Of a DNA stretch of 64,000 nt, positions 12,455 to 26,540 are shown in pieces. The notes beneath the pieces were generated by a model. It did not search any database. It had not been told where the DNA came from and saw nothing but the letters and a program-made list of their open reading frames with translations. This DNA comes from Smittia aterrima. Its lineage: Eukaryota; Arthropoda; Insecta; Diptera; Chironomidae. Within the stretch, counting starts at the first letter, position 1; every line of letters starts with the position of its first letter. The translations under genes and the position numbers were made by a program. The stretch is from positions 10,850,854 to 10,914,853 of the forward strand of contig CP093830.1 in the NCBI GenBank assembly GCA_033063855.1, given 5' to 3'.

Positions 12455-13735
12455 ATTCGATTTGGTAACGCGCTTCTCGTTCACGGTTAAGAAAGACGAA
12501 GATTCTTTAATCTTCCGCTCGTAAACACACAATCAAACATTTCCACTTCTCTTCTCATTTCAGTCACGACGCTTTTCAAGGAAAACTTTTCTTATTTTCA
12601 TCCGTTTCTTCCTCAAACACAAAACTTCCGCCGCTTCTGGAATTTGCTACCGCGAAGTTTTCAATTTCGTGAATTCACTTGCAAACAGTTTCAACGTGTT
12701 ACGAAGACGAATGAATCGGCAAAGTCTTTTGATTTTCACAACTGATTTGTTTCACGAACGATTCAAAATTTGCTTCTTCAAACGTCGTGTCGCTATGCAA
12801 CGAGAGACAGAGAGCGAGAGGAGTTGAGTTGGTTTCAAGGCGTGAGAAACGCTCGAATTAAAATATTATCACATTTTTCCACACGACAAAGTTTCACATG
12901 AAACATGAGCTCGGGGAAGGAAAACTTTCTCATTTGTCTTCATTTCCCAACATAACACAACATAACGCCTGAGCTGATTCTGCAGTGGCAGAACAGAACA
13001 TTCCCAAAGGTTCGAACTTTCTCATGAAAAATATGGCCTGACTTCCCTCTCTTTCATTCTTTGTATGATGAACCGGAGAAAGGTCGTGAAAAGTAATTTC
13101 TCGATTCGACAGAAGGAAAAGTTCATTGCGCAAAAATTGGCATTTAGGGAAAAGATCATCAAATTGACTTCGTTTCAGCGCATGGACTCACAATTATTTT
13201 ATTCTCTCAACTCACACACAAAAGGACGAGGAAACATTTATTAAAGTTGTCAACCCAAGGCGGCTTTTAATCAGTTTCCTTGAAAAGAAGACGACGAGAC
13301 AAACGTCGACGATGTGGAAATTAAACATTAGACGAATCACACAAGCATTAGCTTCGAGTGCTTTTTGAAGAACACACAGAAACTTTTTCAATAAAAGCTA
13401 CGATGAGCCAAATTGCTATTCGGAATGTGATTCTCGGTTTTTCGAAGAAGAAAAAAAACGAGAAAAATTCTTTCAACAACAGCAGATCTTGAAACAACTA
13501 AACAAAATGTAATTCAACTCTCGAGATCACGAAATGAAGTTGAAACGAAGACGAAGACGAAAGTTTCAAGCAAAGTGCCATCTAAATTGTTTTTCTTCCT
13601 TTTCCCATTTCTGATGTTTACTCTCGCCCATCGTCATGTGAGGTAGCAGAGCTGAATTACACTCAAGCAACCGAGGAGCTGCTGTAATAAAAGTTTTAGT
13701 GTCATGACAACGTAACGAGATATTCTACTCAGCTT
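12455..13735 (-). repeat. Inverted-repeat island X2 (copy A), distal upstream of Beat
   Basis: Reverse complement of about 43105-44375, nearly identical over about 1.27 kb, with coordinate sums of 56829 in the middle (12930/43899). It lies about 1.05 kb upstream of the Beat copy A start codon. The shared 67-codon open frame (12930-13133, minus) is not recognisable as a protein. The match fades at the outer end near 13735 (agatattctactcagct versus agctgagtggaatatct). Confidence 0.88.
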
Positions 13736-16700
13736 TCATCTACAAAAAGTTCTACTATCTCAGTGTAAATTCCTTTCAGTCGTCAAGGAGGAACGAATGC
13801 GGTTCCAAAACGTTCCTGAACGTGCTTTCGATTCATCATCGTAGGCGAGGAAGGTTGAACATGAGAGAAATCCGAGAAAAATTCATTTGCCAGCTTCTAA
13901 TGTCGTTGGTTTATTTACTCAAGTCTTCTTCTCTACTTTATCCGAAGCTGTCGTATTCACCACCGTCGATAATATGTTTGTGTAATGTCACTGTTGACTT
14001 TTGGTTTCAATGAGCTCAGCAGGAGAATCAAACTCTCCCGAGGCAACTCAAACACGCAAAGTCAGTCATTGAAATTGAGTTTCTCGAAGGAAGGAAGCGT
14101 TTCTGCTCGATCAATAATCGTAATACGTAATGAAAAACACTTTAGACTTCATTTGATTGCTTTGGCTTCGGGCCTTGACGGAGATAAATTAGCCGATTTT
14201 CTGTTTTTGCTTCTTCAAAACGACGAGCGGGTGTCAGCGATGATGATAATTCATGAAATCGGAAGCTCGAGGTCACAGATTGTCAGGATTCTCATTTTTT
14301 TTTACTCCAAACTCGAGTTTGAAAGCAGTTTACGTCATTTTTTCGCAAAGCAAAAACTGAATGAGTTCATAAATTACCGAAAGCATCAGTTTTTAATGTG
14401 CGAAAACCGATGAGAACGAACGAGGAGAATTTCACAGCATGGCTGAATGTGCATTTGCATTTTTGTATCAAACTGTGCATCATGACAGCAGCTTCGTTGC
14501 TGGTAAAAATCCGACAGACATTAAAATTTTTTGTGCAGCTGTCAAGATTTTTTTTTCATTCCGGAATGTCTCCTGACATCGTGCCCGGATATCATTTTCA
14601 TTTTATGAGCATTCCCGCTTGAATATTGCATTGTCAGCGTGAGCTTTTTCTGCTTCCGATAGCTTTGCTTTAAATTAAGCTTATTGTTCTTGTTCGAGCA
14701 ACAATCTGTGTAAAAAAGAGCTTCATTTGTTTTTAAATCAATAAACTTCGACCTCTCGCTGAATTTTCATGTCGAATGGAGTTAATCCACTTTATAATTT
14801 CAATAAATTATGGAAATCCTTTGGAAATTCCTGCGCTTAAGGATTCAATTCGCTTTGATCATGGAGCTCTCGCATTAAGAAGAGACAACAAAGTCGATTT
14901 GCTGAATCGAGTGAGAAGAAAGTTCAGAACCTTTGACAAAGTCGTTTGGTCTTGTTTTGATTCCGATGAATCCTCTTTAGAGAAGAAGTTCAAACGATAT
15001 AAAGAGAGCGAGAGCTTCACTTTGAGTAAATGTTTTCCCAAAACGAACATCACGACGTAATGCGACATTTCCTATTCAGTTTCGAGAGCACTGCAAGCGA
15101 TGATCTCTTATCTGAATTGCAAAAGCCACTTTCACAAAAAGGCGAAGGAGACATGAAACGACGAAACTTTGTCAATGCAGGAGGAAACATCAAACGACGA
15201 AGTGCCAGGCAAAAGTTGTCTCAGTGTATCACGCTTGGAGAAAAAAGCTTTGATGTTAAATTGCTTTGAATGACTTCTCCGCTTAAACGTGGAAATGATT
15301 GAGTGCAGATTGTTTGTGCATATGGAGCTTTGAAGTGAAAATACTTGGCCGTTTATAAGCTTCAAATAATTTTTCTTGCATTTGAAACATTTAACTAGCA
15401 AACTCATCGATTCGGAAAATTTCCTTTAAAGAAAATTCAAAGCCACAAATCCTAAGCAAAGTTTAAGAGCTTTAAGGATTAAAATTTCTCTTCACATTCA
15501 AAGTTTCACAGCTTTAAGCACTAACATAAATATTTGTTTCTGATTTCGAAACAAGAAAATATCTCTGAAGCTGTAGATGAATATTTAAATAAAAAGGATT
15601 TTTCTCTAAATCGGACTTTTCTGGTTATGAGAGAGACTTTCCCCAGACACAAACTGTCCAGAATGTTTACTGCATATTTTACTTCCTAAGCGAGCCCGAG
15701 CATCGCATTTTGATCTTTCGTTGGAGCTTTCAACCAATGTTTATGAGATTTGCTGCATGCAATACGAATTATTTATGATGAAGCGGAGAATAATATTTCG
15801 CCTCGAACGGATTCGAATTTGAGAAGAGGAAAGTTTATTTTATCTGGAGCGTCAGTGAACTTTACCGAGAATTTATGGCATTCTGAGCTTAGAGCAAACC
15901 TCTTGAAACATAAAAACTTTATGTCGAATAAACCATGTCATCGAATTGAGATAAAAGTTCTCTTCAGCTGCACAAACCTACTGCTCGCATCTTTATGGTT
16001 ATCATCGATGGTAATAGGAAAAAAAGAAGAAACGTTAATGCCACAATTTAAATGCATTAAATTTCAAATGGCACAATCTCAGAAAAAGCATTTGTCTTCA
16101 GGGCCCCATCGCGTTTAGCCAAAAAATCATAAAGTCTTGTTAGTTTTTTTCTTTCTTCTCTTGTGTTATTGCCGAATGCAATTTGAGTGTCTCAAGTGGA
16201 GAAATATTATTTGGGTCATAATATTTCTCTCGCAAATGTTATCGAGATGAAGCTCAATCCTTAAATAGGATTCTTACAAAAGATTTACTTGAGCATTTTC
16301 GAAATGCAATGAAATGTTTAAATTTGAAACTCAGCTAGGAAAATATTTCTCTCAAAATCAATTTACGCAAAACAAATGTTAAGAAAGTTTCTACTTCAAA
16401 TATTGACGATATTTTAAAAGTTGTTGAAGAAATAATTTCTATGAGAATTTAAAATAATTTCTCGTGCATGAGGAACAGAAGAAGTTGACGCGAAACAAAG
16501 ATTTAATAATCAGATGTAGAAGTTTCTTCGTGTTTTCATTGACAAGGAAATATTAAGGACACAAAGTCAATGAGAAAGTTTTCTTGAAATGTGCAGAAAA
16601 CTTTTTCCTTCCTTTACTCGGAAAGGAGCAGTTTCGTTGCTGAAAGCGAGATGAGATCTTGGTTTGGTAACTTTTATGCTGATGTCAGCTTTTCAAAAAC

Positions 16701-19700
16701 TTCCACGTTCTCATTTATTCTTAGATGATACGAATAATTCAAGCTCGTCGTCATTGCAAAACGGATAACATTCTCTTGACGGGAAATTTGTGTTTTACAT
16801 TTTTATCTAACAAAACTTTTTTTTTCCTCTCAAACTTCTCTCAGCAACACAGAAGCAAAGTTTTCATTGTAAATGGATCCTGCTTGATCAGTTTATCAAA
16901 TTTTTACTCCATTTCCATGTTTTTCGAGCGCAAGTGTTAGGAGGGGAGTCGACGTGTCATAAACGATAAATGTGCGAATCGAGAAACTTTTACGGAACGT
17001 GACTTTATTTCCAAAGTATGTTGAGCTATTGAATAATGAGAGATTGTGGTTAACAGAGTCAGAATTGTTTTGATTAAAATTCACAATTCACCACTCACCA
17101 CGAAATGTTTTCTCTTCTCTCCTCTATCGTATTCAAGAGTTGATGCTGCTTTTGCAGAATTCGAGAATAAATTGAGTCTAATATTTTACTTCGAAGTAAC
17201 TACGTCGATTCCATTGCCAACGAGAGTTTTATTTACATCAGGGAATCAGTTGGATCGAGAGTTTTGATGCGTAAGATTTCACGCCATTCAACTCCCGTCA
17301 AAATTCTTCATTCAAAACGTGAAACTTTCCATAGAAAGCAAATACTTTTGGTTTTCTCGTTCGTGCGCTCCTCCCACCTCTCACAACATTTTGTTTTCAT
17401 CGGTTCGTTCGAATAACAAGAAACCGGTGAATGAAATTATACTTCGATGGAAAACCTTTAAGCTGATAAAAAGTTTCAAGCCATTTAGGGTTCGTGAAAC
17501 CTCGTGGGAGTTATTTCATCGAATTCTCAAGGAATTATTTAAAAAGAACGTCGCGATTATCTTCGATTGGTGACATAATTTCCATAAACTCCCTGAAACG
17601 TCTGTTGTTTTCAAATCTCTTTTGAGATTATTCTCAATATCGATGAAAAGTTTCTCACGATGATCTAGACAAACGATTGAGGCGCCTCTTCTTGCTTCAT
17701 TGGAGACGAGAAATCAAAGCTTATCAAAGATTATGAAAGCTCTTTCCCAACACTTTCTCCTCCTCTTTCCTACGAATGATCATCTCTTTCCCATTCAAAG
17801 TTATGATTATTGAAATGAGGATGAAGAGAACGGAAAGCAATAAAGGATACTTAAGAAGAATAAATCAAAGAGAAATGATAACGCGATTTTCTTCAATTTG
17901 CGATTTGCTCGTCGGGTGACTTGCGTTCGTTGAAGCGTTTTTCATTACTTTGATGCGAAAGGGCGCGAGGGAAAATGTGTATTCATGAGCTATCAATACA
18001 CTTGAGCATCATTTAAAGAGATGAAAGATTGAAAGCGTATTGTCTCGTTTTATCAGCGTCATTCCATTAGAGAGGAAAAATGTGAAACATGATAACCAAC
18101 AATATCTGAGCGAGAGTTTCTCGTTTGCGTCATATCATCATTGTCTGTTTGTCTTCTTGTTCTCTTAGAAATGTCTTTTATTTCATATCACAATGTTTCA
18201 ATGGAACTTTTCAAGTCTCGAAATGAAATTCTTTTCCTTTGTTCGAAAAAAAGAAATCAAAATTCCTCGTGAAGACGCTCGTAATTGAGTTCTAATGAAT
18301 ATGGAGCTCGACTTTTAAAAAGATCCTTCTTTTGTGCTGTCGGAAAGAGGAAAAACGATGAATGTTTTATGAGTTCGATGAGAAAAGCGATGATATCACG
18401 TCACCAATAGTGCGTGAGAGTAAACATCGAGGAAAGTGTCAATAACTTTCTTCGAAATGTTTCGTAAACAAAGCAAATCATTTTGACCTCGCAATTGATT
18501 TATGACATAAAGTTATCGTCAGTTGATTGATTGATCGTAAGATTGAGAAAATATCTTTGCATAACAATGCTGATGGGTCAAATGTCATCAGTTTATTTTT
18601 ATATTCTTTTCTATGACGACGAGAATGTTTTGCTTTCCAATTTAGAAAATAAATCTGTCAATAATTGAAGCTCAAGTCTCTTCTTTCATAAGTCGAGTTT
18701 GGCCTCCTAAGCTTACGAAAACATTTGTGCATGAAAGAAAAGTTTTAATAACGAAGCGTGATGAAACAAATGTTTACATGATGATGATAAGGAAAAGAAG
18801 AGAAGACAAACATCGACATGAATTTTTAAGAATGATGCTTGGAAAATTAAATTCCTTTCTCGGAGCGATCCTTTCTGGATAATTTGTTTGAGCCACGCAA
18901 TCACCATTCGCTGTTTAGACTCAAACATAAACATCTTCATTCATAAGCTTTTATATTTCAAATTATTTCATCCGAAATTTCATGGCGCGACCATAAAGCA
19001 TCCGCGGCCTGAACTCAATGTCGATAACAGCGGAAAAAGGGAAATGTTTCCACATAACTTTCATCCTCGTTCATATCATGCCATGTGCCTTTGATTATGA
19101 GATGAAAAGCGAAAGTGCCGATTCAGTGGCATCGTTTAACGTTCGTCGTAAATGAAAGAAATAAAATTCCCCGCTCAGACATTCCGCGAGTGTCGAGCGA
19201 GCGAATAAAGATTATTTCAACGTTCATCGATCCTTTCGCTGACGAAGATGAATTCCGTCCAACCTTTCATTCCTCGTCATAAAAGTTATTGAATTTATCT
19301 CTTCAGCGAACAAAAGCCTTTCGCAATCTGAGAGAGCTTGAGTTCTGCAATTCATTCTTTATGATTGGATCCGTTGAGTGGAATTTCAGTGATTTATGTT
19401 GTGGATTGAAAACATTTGTCGTTAGCATTGCTGAATCAGAGCGAGTCTATGATGGTGACCAGCTATTATCACCTTTGCCAATAATGACTCCATTGTCCTG
19501 TGAAGGAAAATCGATGAGCTCAGGAACGTGCGACATCAATCTCGAATGAAAATAGAACATGCGTTAGAAAGAATTTATTGAAACATAAGTCGAGCTTTGA
19601 TAGCTTTTAGGATGAACATGGAAAGCTCGCGTCGTGCGATGAAACGTTATCAGAAAGATTTTATTGGAATTTTAGTAAATTTATGGCTCTTGCGGTCTGC

Positions 19701-20153
19701 CAACTGAACTCACATTTATTTGCTTTTTCATTTCATTATCTTCTTCTCGCTTTTTCTCGTTTCGCGATAAATTTCTCTTGTTTTCATTCAGCAGCGCGTT
19801 CCACGACTTAGTATTGATTGTAAATTTATCACGCGAAATTTCCAAATTGCCTCCTCGTCTCCCATGTCGGCTCAACCCCCGAGCCCTGAATTTAAATTTT
19901 TTCCAACATCTCTTCGTGTCGGAACGTGCTGGAGGAATTAAGAAAATCGACAATTTCCCTCAACATCTTTTATCCCCTTGTTGATTTAAACGGCAATTAT
20001 TTCTCGCTTACGATTCAACACCGGAGGAAGCTCATAATGGCAGTTTCATTCTACCTTCCGTTCGATGTTAGCGTTTGACGTGATGATGAATTTTTGTTCC
20101 TGCAAGGAACGTGATTAAAAGCTTTGAAGATTTTTCTTTGCATTGACAAAAGT
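13736..20153. other. Long gene-poor stretch, no supported gene
   Basis: About 6.4 kb without a recognisable exon. Open frames of 60-142 codons occur (for example 13985-14413 plus, 15750-16118 plus, 17319-17573 plus) but none shows a domain, signal peptide or splice context that I trust. A short perfect hairpin lies at 16199-16229. The stretch separates Beat copy A from the F-box gene and could hold regulatory DNA or unseen short exons. Confidence 0.5.
16199..16229. other. Perfect 12-bp hairpin
   Basis: The arms gagaaatattat and ataatatttctc are exact reverse complements around a 7-base loop (ttgggtc). The stem is short and AT-rich and no flanking structure supports a microRNA precursor, so the meaning is unknown. 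Confidence 0.6.
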
Positions 20154-20159
20154 TTTATT
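20154..20159 (-). terminator. Polyadenylation signal of the F-box gene
   Basis: AATAAA on the minus strand about 65 nt downstream of the F-box gene stop codon, in an AT-rich setting. Position and orientation fit the 3' end of that transcript. Confidence 0.55.
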
Positions 20160-20221
20160 AAGTAAATTTAAGTTTTAAATAGAGACAAGTGGAGCATTCA
20201 AATTCTTTAATTGACAAATGA

Positions 20222-21592
20222 TTAATTTTCTATTTTCATGTTCAAATATTCATTTATAAGAGCTTCTTTGTTCTCCATGAAGGAGACGAACAATTTCTCA
20301 ACATGACTGCGATCTTCTTCCTTCTTCTCAATAATAGTTTCATGTAATGTTGGAACATCAAGGAGTGTGTCTTCTGGTGATTTCCAATCGAAAACGACGA
20401 GTTTCTTCAACTTCGGGAACAAATCCTTTTTGCTCAAGTCTGTGGCTGTGAAGTTTCTGATATACAAATCGACGAGATTCGGGACGGTCCTCGCCATGAG
20501 TTCCAAAGCACTCTGATCAACGTCTGCAACACAAATCTCCTTCTTTAGAGATATTCCACTCATTAAAGCTTTTACCGATGGATCGTAGATGTTGTTGTAG
20601 ATAAAGGTGAAATTTACGATTGATTTGCTTGCTGGGAACTTGACGAATTTCCAATCGATTCCTTGGTAAGATTCGGGAGCTGCATAGAACCTGAAAGTTC
20701 TCAATATTGGCAAACAGAATATTTCGTGGATTGCGTTGAGTCCAAGCATGCTGTGCATTTCGATTTGATCCAATTCATCTTGTGACCTCAAGAAACGTGC
20801 AAAATTGTAAATCTCGTGTTCTAAGTCACACCTGACGCTGATCTGTTTTAGTTTGAAGTGGTACTTTTCAACATCTCTGTAATCATCGAAGATCTCTTTG
20901 AAGATGTCACCGTCGAGTATCAACGATGTTAGTTTGTGGTTTCTCTGCATTATTTTTATCAATTCTTGTGAACCTTGTTTGCATGAGGCATCGTAATCGA
21001 TGGAGAGACAGCGAATGTTTTTGGTCTTGAAGAATATTTGGAACAAACTCGGTTCACACATTTTCACAGAAAATTCCCTTAATTGCGGGAAATCGCAGTA
21101 TTGGCCTTCAGGTTTCGAAGGAGACTTCAGTGCAACATTTAATAAAGTCAATTCCTCGATTGTTTCAGACACACATTTCATGTAAGCTAAGAACTGTTTG
21201 AAGTCCTCGAGAAGTATATTCGTAAACGATATTCGCCTCAAGTTTCGTATCGGATAAAACAAGTGACCGAGAATATCACTTTCTGTGGAACAATTCCTCA
21301 AATCTAAGTTTTGATATCTCATTGAACTCTTGGAGACATCAACAACTTTTTCACAAAACATTTCTGGAGTGTTGCAGTCGATAACGATTTTCACTCTTGA
21401 CATGCACGAGCTCGAGTTGGCGATGTACTCGTGCCAAACTGGTGACACCTGCGATGCTTCCATGAGTTCCTTGGCCGAAAAATGATCCAAAATCTGATCT
21501 AACACGTCGGGAATTTGAGTAACGAACGGATCCTCCGATTTCTTGATTATCTCAGCTTTGACTGCCATCATCTTTATGTTCATGGATCCCAT
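20222..21592 (-). CDS. F-box and leucine-rich repeat protein
   Basis: Single-exon gene of 456 residues. I start it at the first ATG (21592), because the longer frame would begin with GTG. An F-box occupies about residues 23-65 (QIPDVLDQILDHFSAKELME, then VSPVWHEYI). The rest is a series of degenerate leucine-rich repeats spaced about 25 residues apart (for example NLRRISFTNILLEDFKQFL, TIEELTLLNVAL, KLTSLILDGDIF, VDLYIRNFTATDL, KLKKLVVFDWK). By family knowledge such proteins are substrate adaptors of SCF (Skp1-Cul1-F-box) ubiquitin ligases: the F-box binds Skp1 and the repeats bind the target. The substrate cannot be read from the sequence. The gene stands alone with gene-poor DNA on both sides. 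The F-box call is firm; assignment to a named fly orthologue is not possible, since rapidly evolving, intronless F-box/LRR genes are common in Diptera. Confidence 0.88.
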   Translation of the reverse strand: MGSMNIKMMAVKAEIIKKSEDPFVTQIPDVLDQILDHFSAKELMEASQVSPVWHEYIANSSSCMSRVKIVIDCNTPEMFCEKVVDVSKSSMRYQNLDLRNCSTESDILGHLFYPIRNLRRISFTNILLEDFKQFLAYMKCVSETIEELTLLNVALKSPSKPEGQYCDFPQLREFSVKMCEPSLFQIFFKTKNIRCLSIDYDASCKQGSQELIKIMQRNHKLTSLILDGDIFKEIFDDYRDVEKYHFKLKQISVRCDLEHEIYNFARFLRSQDELDQIEMHSMLGLNAIHEIFCLPILRTFRFYAAPESYQGIDWKFVKFPASKSIVNFTFIYNNIYDPSVKALMSGISLKKEICVADVDQSALELMARTVPNLVDLYIRNFTATDLSKKDLFPKLKKLVVFDWKSPEDTLLDVPTLHETIIEKKEEDRSHVEKLFVSFMENKEALINEYLNMKIEN

Positions 21593-24500
21593 TTTCACTT
21601 ATAACGGTAAAGTCAGTACTTTTCTTCAAATGTTTTAAATTTTCACTGAGAATTTTTTTTTCTTAAATGTTAAGATTTTCACTGAGAACTCGAACGATGC
21701 GGAGCTAATTTAGTAATGAGTTAACTTTTGAAAAAAAGTTGAAGTTTAAAACAATTCGATTAACACTTTCTTACTCTCACACACAAAACTTTTGTTAGTA
21801 TTTAAATATTTCTTGACCTGAGATGCTTTGTCTCTTACCTGATTCCTTCAAATTAGAATAAAGAGACACCAATCAGTTGGTCAAGTCCTTCACCTCCCTC
21901 GTAGACAAAAACTAATTAATATTCGCTTGACATCGACACTCCTTTAATTTATTGCTTGGCCAGATGTTCCTTTTGGAATTGGAATTTTCACTCGTCGCGT
22001 CGTCGTTTTTATTTGACTTGCAGTCACAACTCCCTGGAAAAATAAATCGTGACTTCACTTTAAATTCTTCGAAAGAAATTTATTTTATGTCCCCGGGATT
22101 CCTCTTACTTCTCATACATGCGAGACAGACACAAATTTGAAAAAATAAATCAAGCGGTGATACCTTTGCTCCGGATTTTTCATCCGCAGAACACGAAGCG
22201 CAACGTGACATTGAAATATTGCGTGTGTAATCTCTCGTACCGCAGATACAAAGACCTCAATTCAAAAGGAGTCGTAAAGAATCCTTCCGCCATGAAAAGT
22301 GCGCAACGTCTTTATCAAGCTTCGTGACGGCACACACAAAAAAAAAGTCCGTGAACGGATGCGATTCAAGTGATTGAATATGCGATAATTTCCGGGAGAA
22401 CATTTTTATTTTCCATTCAGATGAATGCTCGCGGGAATTATTTTTTCATGCTCTGAAGCTTATTGAAAAGCAACAATAACAATCCGCGACGACGATGATA
22501 TGATCACGTTGTTGTGAAAAGCGATTAAAGAGGGAAAGTTTTTTTTTGGTGTTCGTGTTGGGAGGAAGCTTGTGCTTAAATTTCTTTATTCTCCTGCTGC
22601 CAATTATTCGCAGCGAAATATTTATGAAATATGTATATCACAATAGAGCGAGGAAGGCTTCCGGGGGTAGGAGAATAAATTGTGAAAACTTGCGTGTAGG
22701 GATCGTTTACGACTTTTCCAAGGCAACGAGATTTTCATAAAGTCTCTTGTTGTATACGAAGCTCCATGCGAGCATGTTTACGACCGAGCCCAAGGAAACA
22801 AAGTTATGACTAAATAAGACATTTTAACAACATTCGCCTGATTCTTCATCTGCCGCTTGCGAGCTTGCGAGAGAAATATTATTGGCATCAAAGGTTTTTC
22901 TTGACTAAGTAAGACATGAGCTGAACGAAACGAAATATTACTAAGTTCGGGCACGATTCGCTGTTTATTAATGTTGATTTTCCTTATTATTGATGTTGCT
23001 GTTTCTTATTGAATCGAGCTAGGAAATGTTCGTTTGATGAATGTCGAGAGAAAGGTGAAGCGAGTTGGCAATTTATTTGAATTCGTGTTGTAATCATAGT
23101 TAATGCTTCAATTAGCTGCCGATTGAAAACAAAACTAATTTGGAAGAAGCTTCGTCTTGTTTTCATTAAGTTTGTCGAAGTGGAAAAGTTTTTGTCATAG
23201 TTCGAAGGCTTAGGAAATAATTCTTCTTCTCAGAGTTTAATAAAACGAAAAGAGTTTTATAAAAAATCAAACCAACAACGAAGTGTTTATGTCTATGATT
23301 GAAAATACTTCAAAATTCTCTACCTCAATAATTTCTAGGTACACGAGGCCATAAAGTTTATTAGCTTTTGCTTCTAACGCTTCCTCTCTCTCTCTTTTAT
23401 GGTTACGAATTACATGAACTACGCTTTAGCAAGCAGACTCCTCAGTTAGTTCAGATTTCCTTTCCTATTTTGGGATTTTGTTAAAAGGGTCTCGTCCCCG
23501 AAATGAGATCGCTTTTCAATAAAACCGTTTTACGCTTTCTCATCAAACGAAGGAATTCTTCGAAATGGAAACACGAGAAAAGGAGCGACCGGAATCCTTC
23601 GCGTCGTGTTCAAGTCATTAGAAACAAATTTAATAGCAGATTGTAGCGGAGAAGTAAAATTTTTCGTTTGACAAACAATTTATGTCAACCCGAAGGTTAA
23701 CAAAATCGTAATTGCTGTTGAGTTCTGTTAAGCGTCTAATAAATTGAGGTTTTCAATGATTAATTACTTTTAAGAGCTTATGAGATTCCATTTTCAATTT
23801 GAAACTTGATCTCATTACAATTTCTCAGGTTTCATTGCAAGAAATAAGATTCCAATTTCATTTTCTCTTCACATATCACTTGAAATCCATCAGACCTCAA
23901 TTAGTTGCATTATCATCATCTCACTTGATACAGCAATTGAAAATAATCACAGATTTTCTACTTAAAGAACAATTTGCAGCAATACCATTCCGAATCCCTC
24001 CGCAATCGCCAGAGACCATCATCTCATTTATTTTCATTGCAATTTAAGCTCGTTCTCGGTGGAAACGTTTATCGTCCAGCTCTCTCTTATGGAGCAGAAG
24101 TGAACGTCGAAAAGCTGCACAATCAAATCAAGAGAACTTTTGTCCAACAAGTTTTGATTAATTTCTAATGAAAGGATTTGATGGAAGTGAAGCTCTTTTC
24201 TCTTCAGCGACGAGATTAACCTTCTTCGAGCTTGAGGGGGAAAAAATATTTCGCAAGCTAATTAAACATGCTACAGCAGCAATAAATTAAATTTGTACTT
24301 CTTCTGCGCTCCGTTTCATATCATGTTAACAAACACGAACAAAAGCAATTATTCATCAAGTAAGAGAGCTCGAGAACGAGCAAGAAGCTTTATCAAGAGT
24401 AAAGTAACTCGAGCCATTTGTTGTCTGACGCTTTCTATGGCAAAATATTTAGCTGAAACTCGGGGGGCAATTAATAGTTTACGAGATCAGACGAAGGATC

Positions 24501-26540
24501 ATTTGATGATAGAGTGTTGCTCTGATGACCGACCGGCATTGACTGACAGACTTTATTATTCATTATAAAGTTGCGATGCTTAGTCGATGAAAAAAACTTT
24601 GTTCCTTCACTAATTTCTATTAAAACCGCCGTTGAAGCAGAAGAAGGTCGTGAAGCGACATTAATTTTTCATGTCAAAACCTCTAAGGGCAACGGTGAGA
24701 GAGCAAAGTTTGTACTGAGTGATTCACTTGTAAATAATTTAATAAAGAAAAAAAGTTCACTTAATTTGACCCATGGGATGGCAACAACGTTGAAGTGGAA
24801 ATTGTTAGATTCGTTTAATCAACAACGGCGCGTTGTGTTCACGACTGCCTCGCCACGCATTTTCCCGAACTCAAAGAGCGATTTTCGAACTTTGTTTAAC
24901 AACATCTGAGAGTCGACAGAAAGGAAGCAGAGGAATCTGTCGAGTGAGTGAGAGAGGGAAACATAATTTTCGTTTTTCCGCAACATATTTTTGCGTTTTC
25001 ATCGGAGGAATTCGAGTAAAGCGCCGGAGAAGATAAAATTGTGTAATCGTTTATTTATTTTTCCAGATGAGATGACTTTGAGGGCGAACACTGGATTGGG
25101 CCAGAAAATTTAATAATTTAAATAAATTTGAATTTTTATGAAAATTATTTGCCAGTAAAAAGCGGCTGCCGGCGATGAAAGCCAAAAATGACTTCGCTTG
25201 GTTGCTGTGAGTTGCGGGCAAGACAGTCATGATGGAATTAATAAGCGAATAAATTGTCTGCGCTTGAAGTTGCTTGGTGAGCAGAGGAATTTAGGACTAT
25301 GATAACAATTAAATTTTGTGGGATACGGATTGTTTATGGTTGAGCCGATCGACAATGCTCTGCATGTAAGACAGAAGTTTAAATTGAAGCTTCTCAACCC
25401 AGAAAACTTTTCCAACTAACTTCATTAATGTTTTGAAGAAAAGCAAAGTTGAACTGACAATAAATGGCTACAATAAAAGTTTGAGGAAGCTTAAGGCTGT
25501 TTCTCTTTGGATACTATCAAGTTATCAGTAGAAACGCTTCCAACTTTGACTCAGACGTCGCCATTCGTCTTTTCCATCAAAATTTCATTTATTTCCCTTT
25601 TAATTTCCTCGAAGCGTTTGACATCGCGCAACTTCAAAATAAATTTCTTGTTAGAAGCGATAACTGTTATCTCGTTACGCGCGCTCCTTCAAACTTTTAA
25701 TTGCTGTTGATAAAACTTTGTGACATTGAGTCGGTGAAAAATTGAAAAAGTTTTCGTTCCGAGAAAGTTTTAGCGGTAAAAGGGGGAATAATAATAAAAA
25801 ACGATCCCAAAGTTTAATGCCATGACGCACAAATTTGCTGGATTTTCTCGCCACCGCCCGAAAAATTTAATCAACAAAGTTTTCCTTTCTTTCTTCGAGG
25901 CACGATTCGACAGCTTCCTTCCGCCTCTTCCAGTAAATATTTGCCGATAAATAATTAACGCAAAAAAATGCTCTGGCCTCGTTGCTTTCGGAGAGATTCC
26001 ACAAACTTTTCGAAACTTATTTGTACATTTTTTCCCCTCGTCCCTTCTTAGCTTCGCTTTTTTACAACAAAAACACAAAAAACGACAATTAAAAATTAAT
26101 CTCACGTTTTTAATTAAACTTTCTCGATGCGAAAACATTAAAAGGCAATTTCTTTTCAATCAAAATGTCATTGAATATTAAAATGTTGGGAGAGTTACGC
26201 CAATCGGTTATTGAATGTTGATGAGAATTGCAGTTTTATGTTGTACAGTTAACTTTAGTTTTGTTGTGAGTCAGCAATGGAAAGAGCCTCAGGCTTAGAG
26301 GTCAAATCAATCTTCATCAAATGGATAAACTAAAAATTGATAAATGAAACAATTATTTTTTTAAATTGTTTTATGGTCAATTTAATGGTCAATTTAATGG
26401 ACAATTGTGGTCGAAATTACTTTATTGCTAGATTATATTTCTGTTCTAAAGAAATTATTAAAATAGTTTAATGATGTCGAATTACAACTCGCCAGCAATG
26501 ACTTAACAAGAAGCTTAGCTCCATTTGGTTCGTTCTTTCC
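21593..26540. other. Gene-poor stretch between the F-box gene and the DUF1091 array
   Basis: About 4.9 kb with no recognisable exon. Several open frames of 60-129 codons (for example 24571-24909 plus, 25770-26159 minus) lack domain signatures. A 12-bp unit repeated almost three times lies at 26373-26407. The DNA shows no clear mobile-element ends. Confidence 0.5.
26373..26407 (+). repeat. Short tandem repeat, 12-bp unit
   Basis: atggtcaattta occurs at 26373-26384 and 26385-26396, followed by a near copy (atggacaattg) at 26397. It lies about 130 bp beyond the stop codon of the first DUF1091 gene. Confidence 0.8.

Noticed and set aside
12930..13133. 67-codon frame identical in both copies of island X2
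   Set aside because: The whole island is nearly identical at DNA level, so conservation of the frame is not independent evidence. No family is recognisable.
13985..14413. 142-codon frame, plus strand
   Set aside because: No domain or splice context; overlaps other short frames. Treated as chance.
16199..16229. Hairpin as a microRNA precursor
   Set aside because: The stem is only 12 bp and very AT-rich; microRNA precursors have stems of about 22 bp or more.
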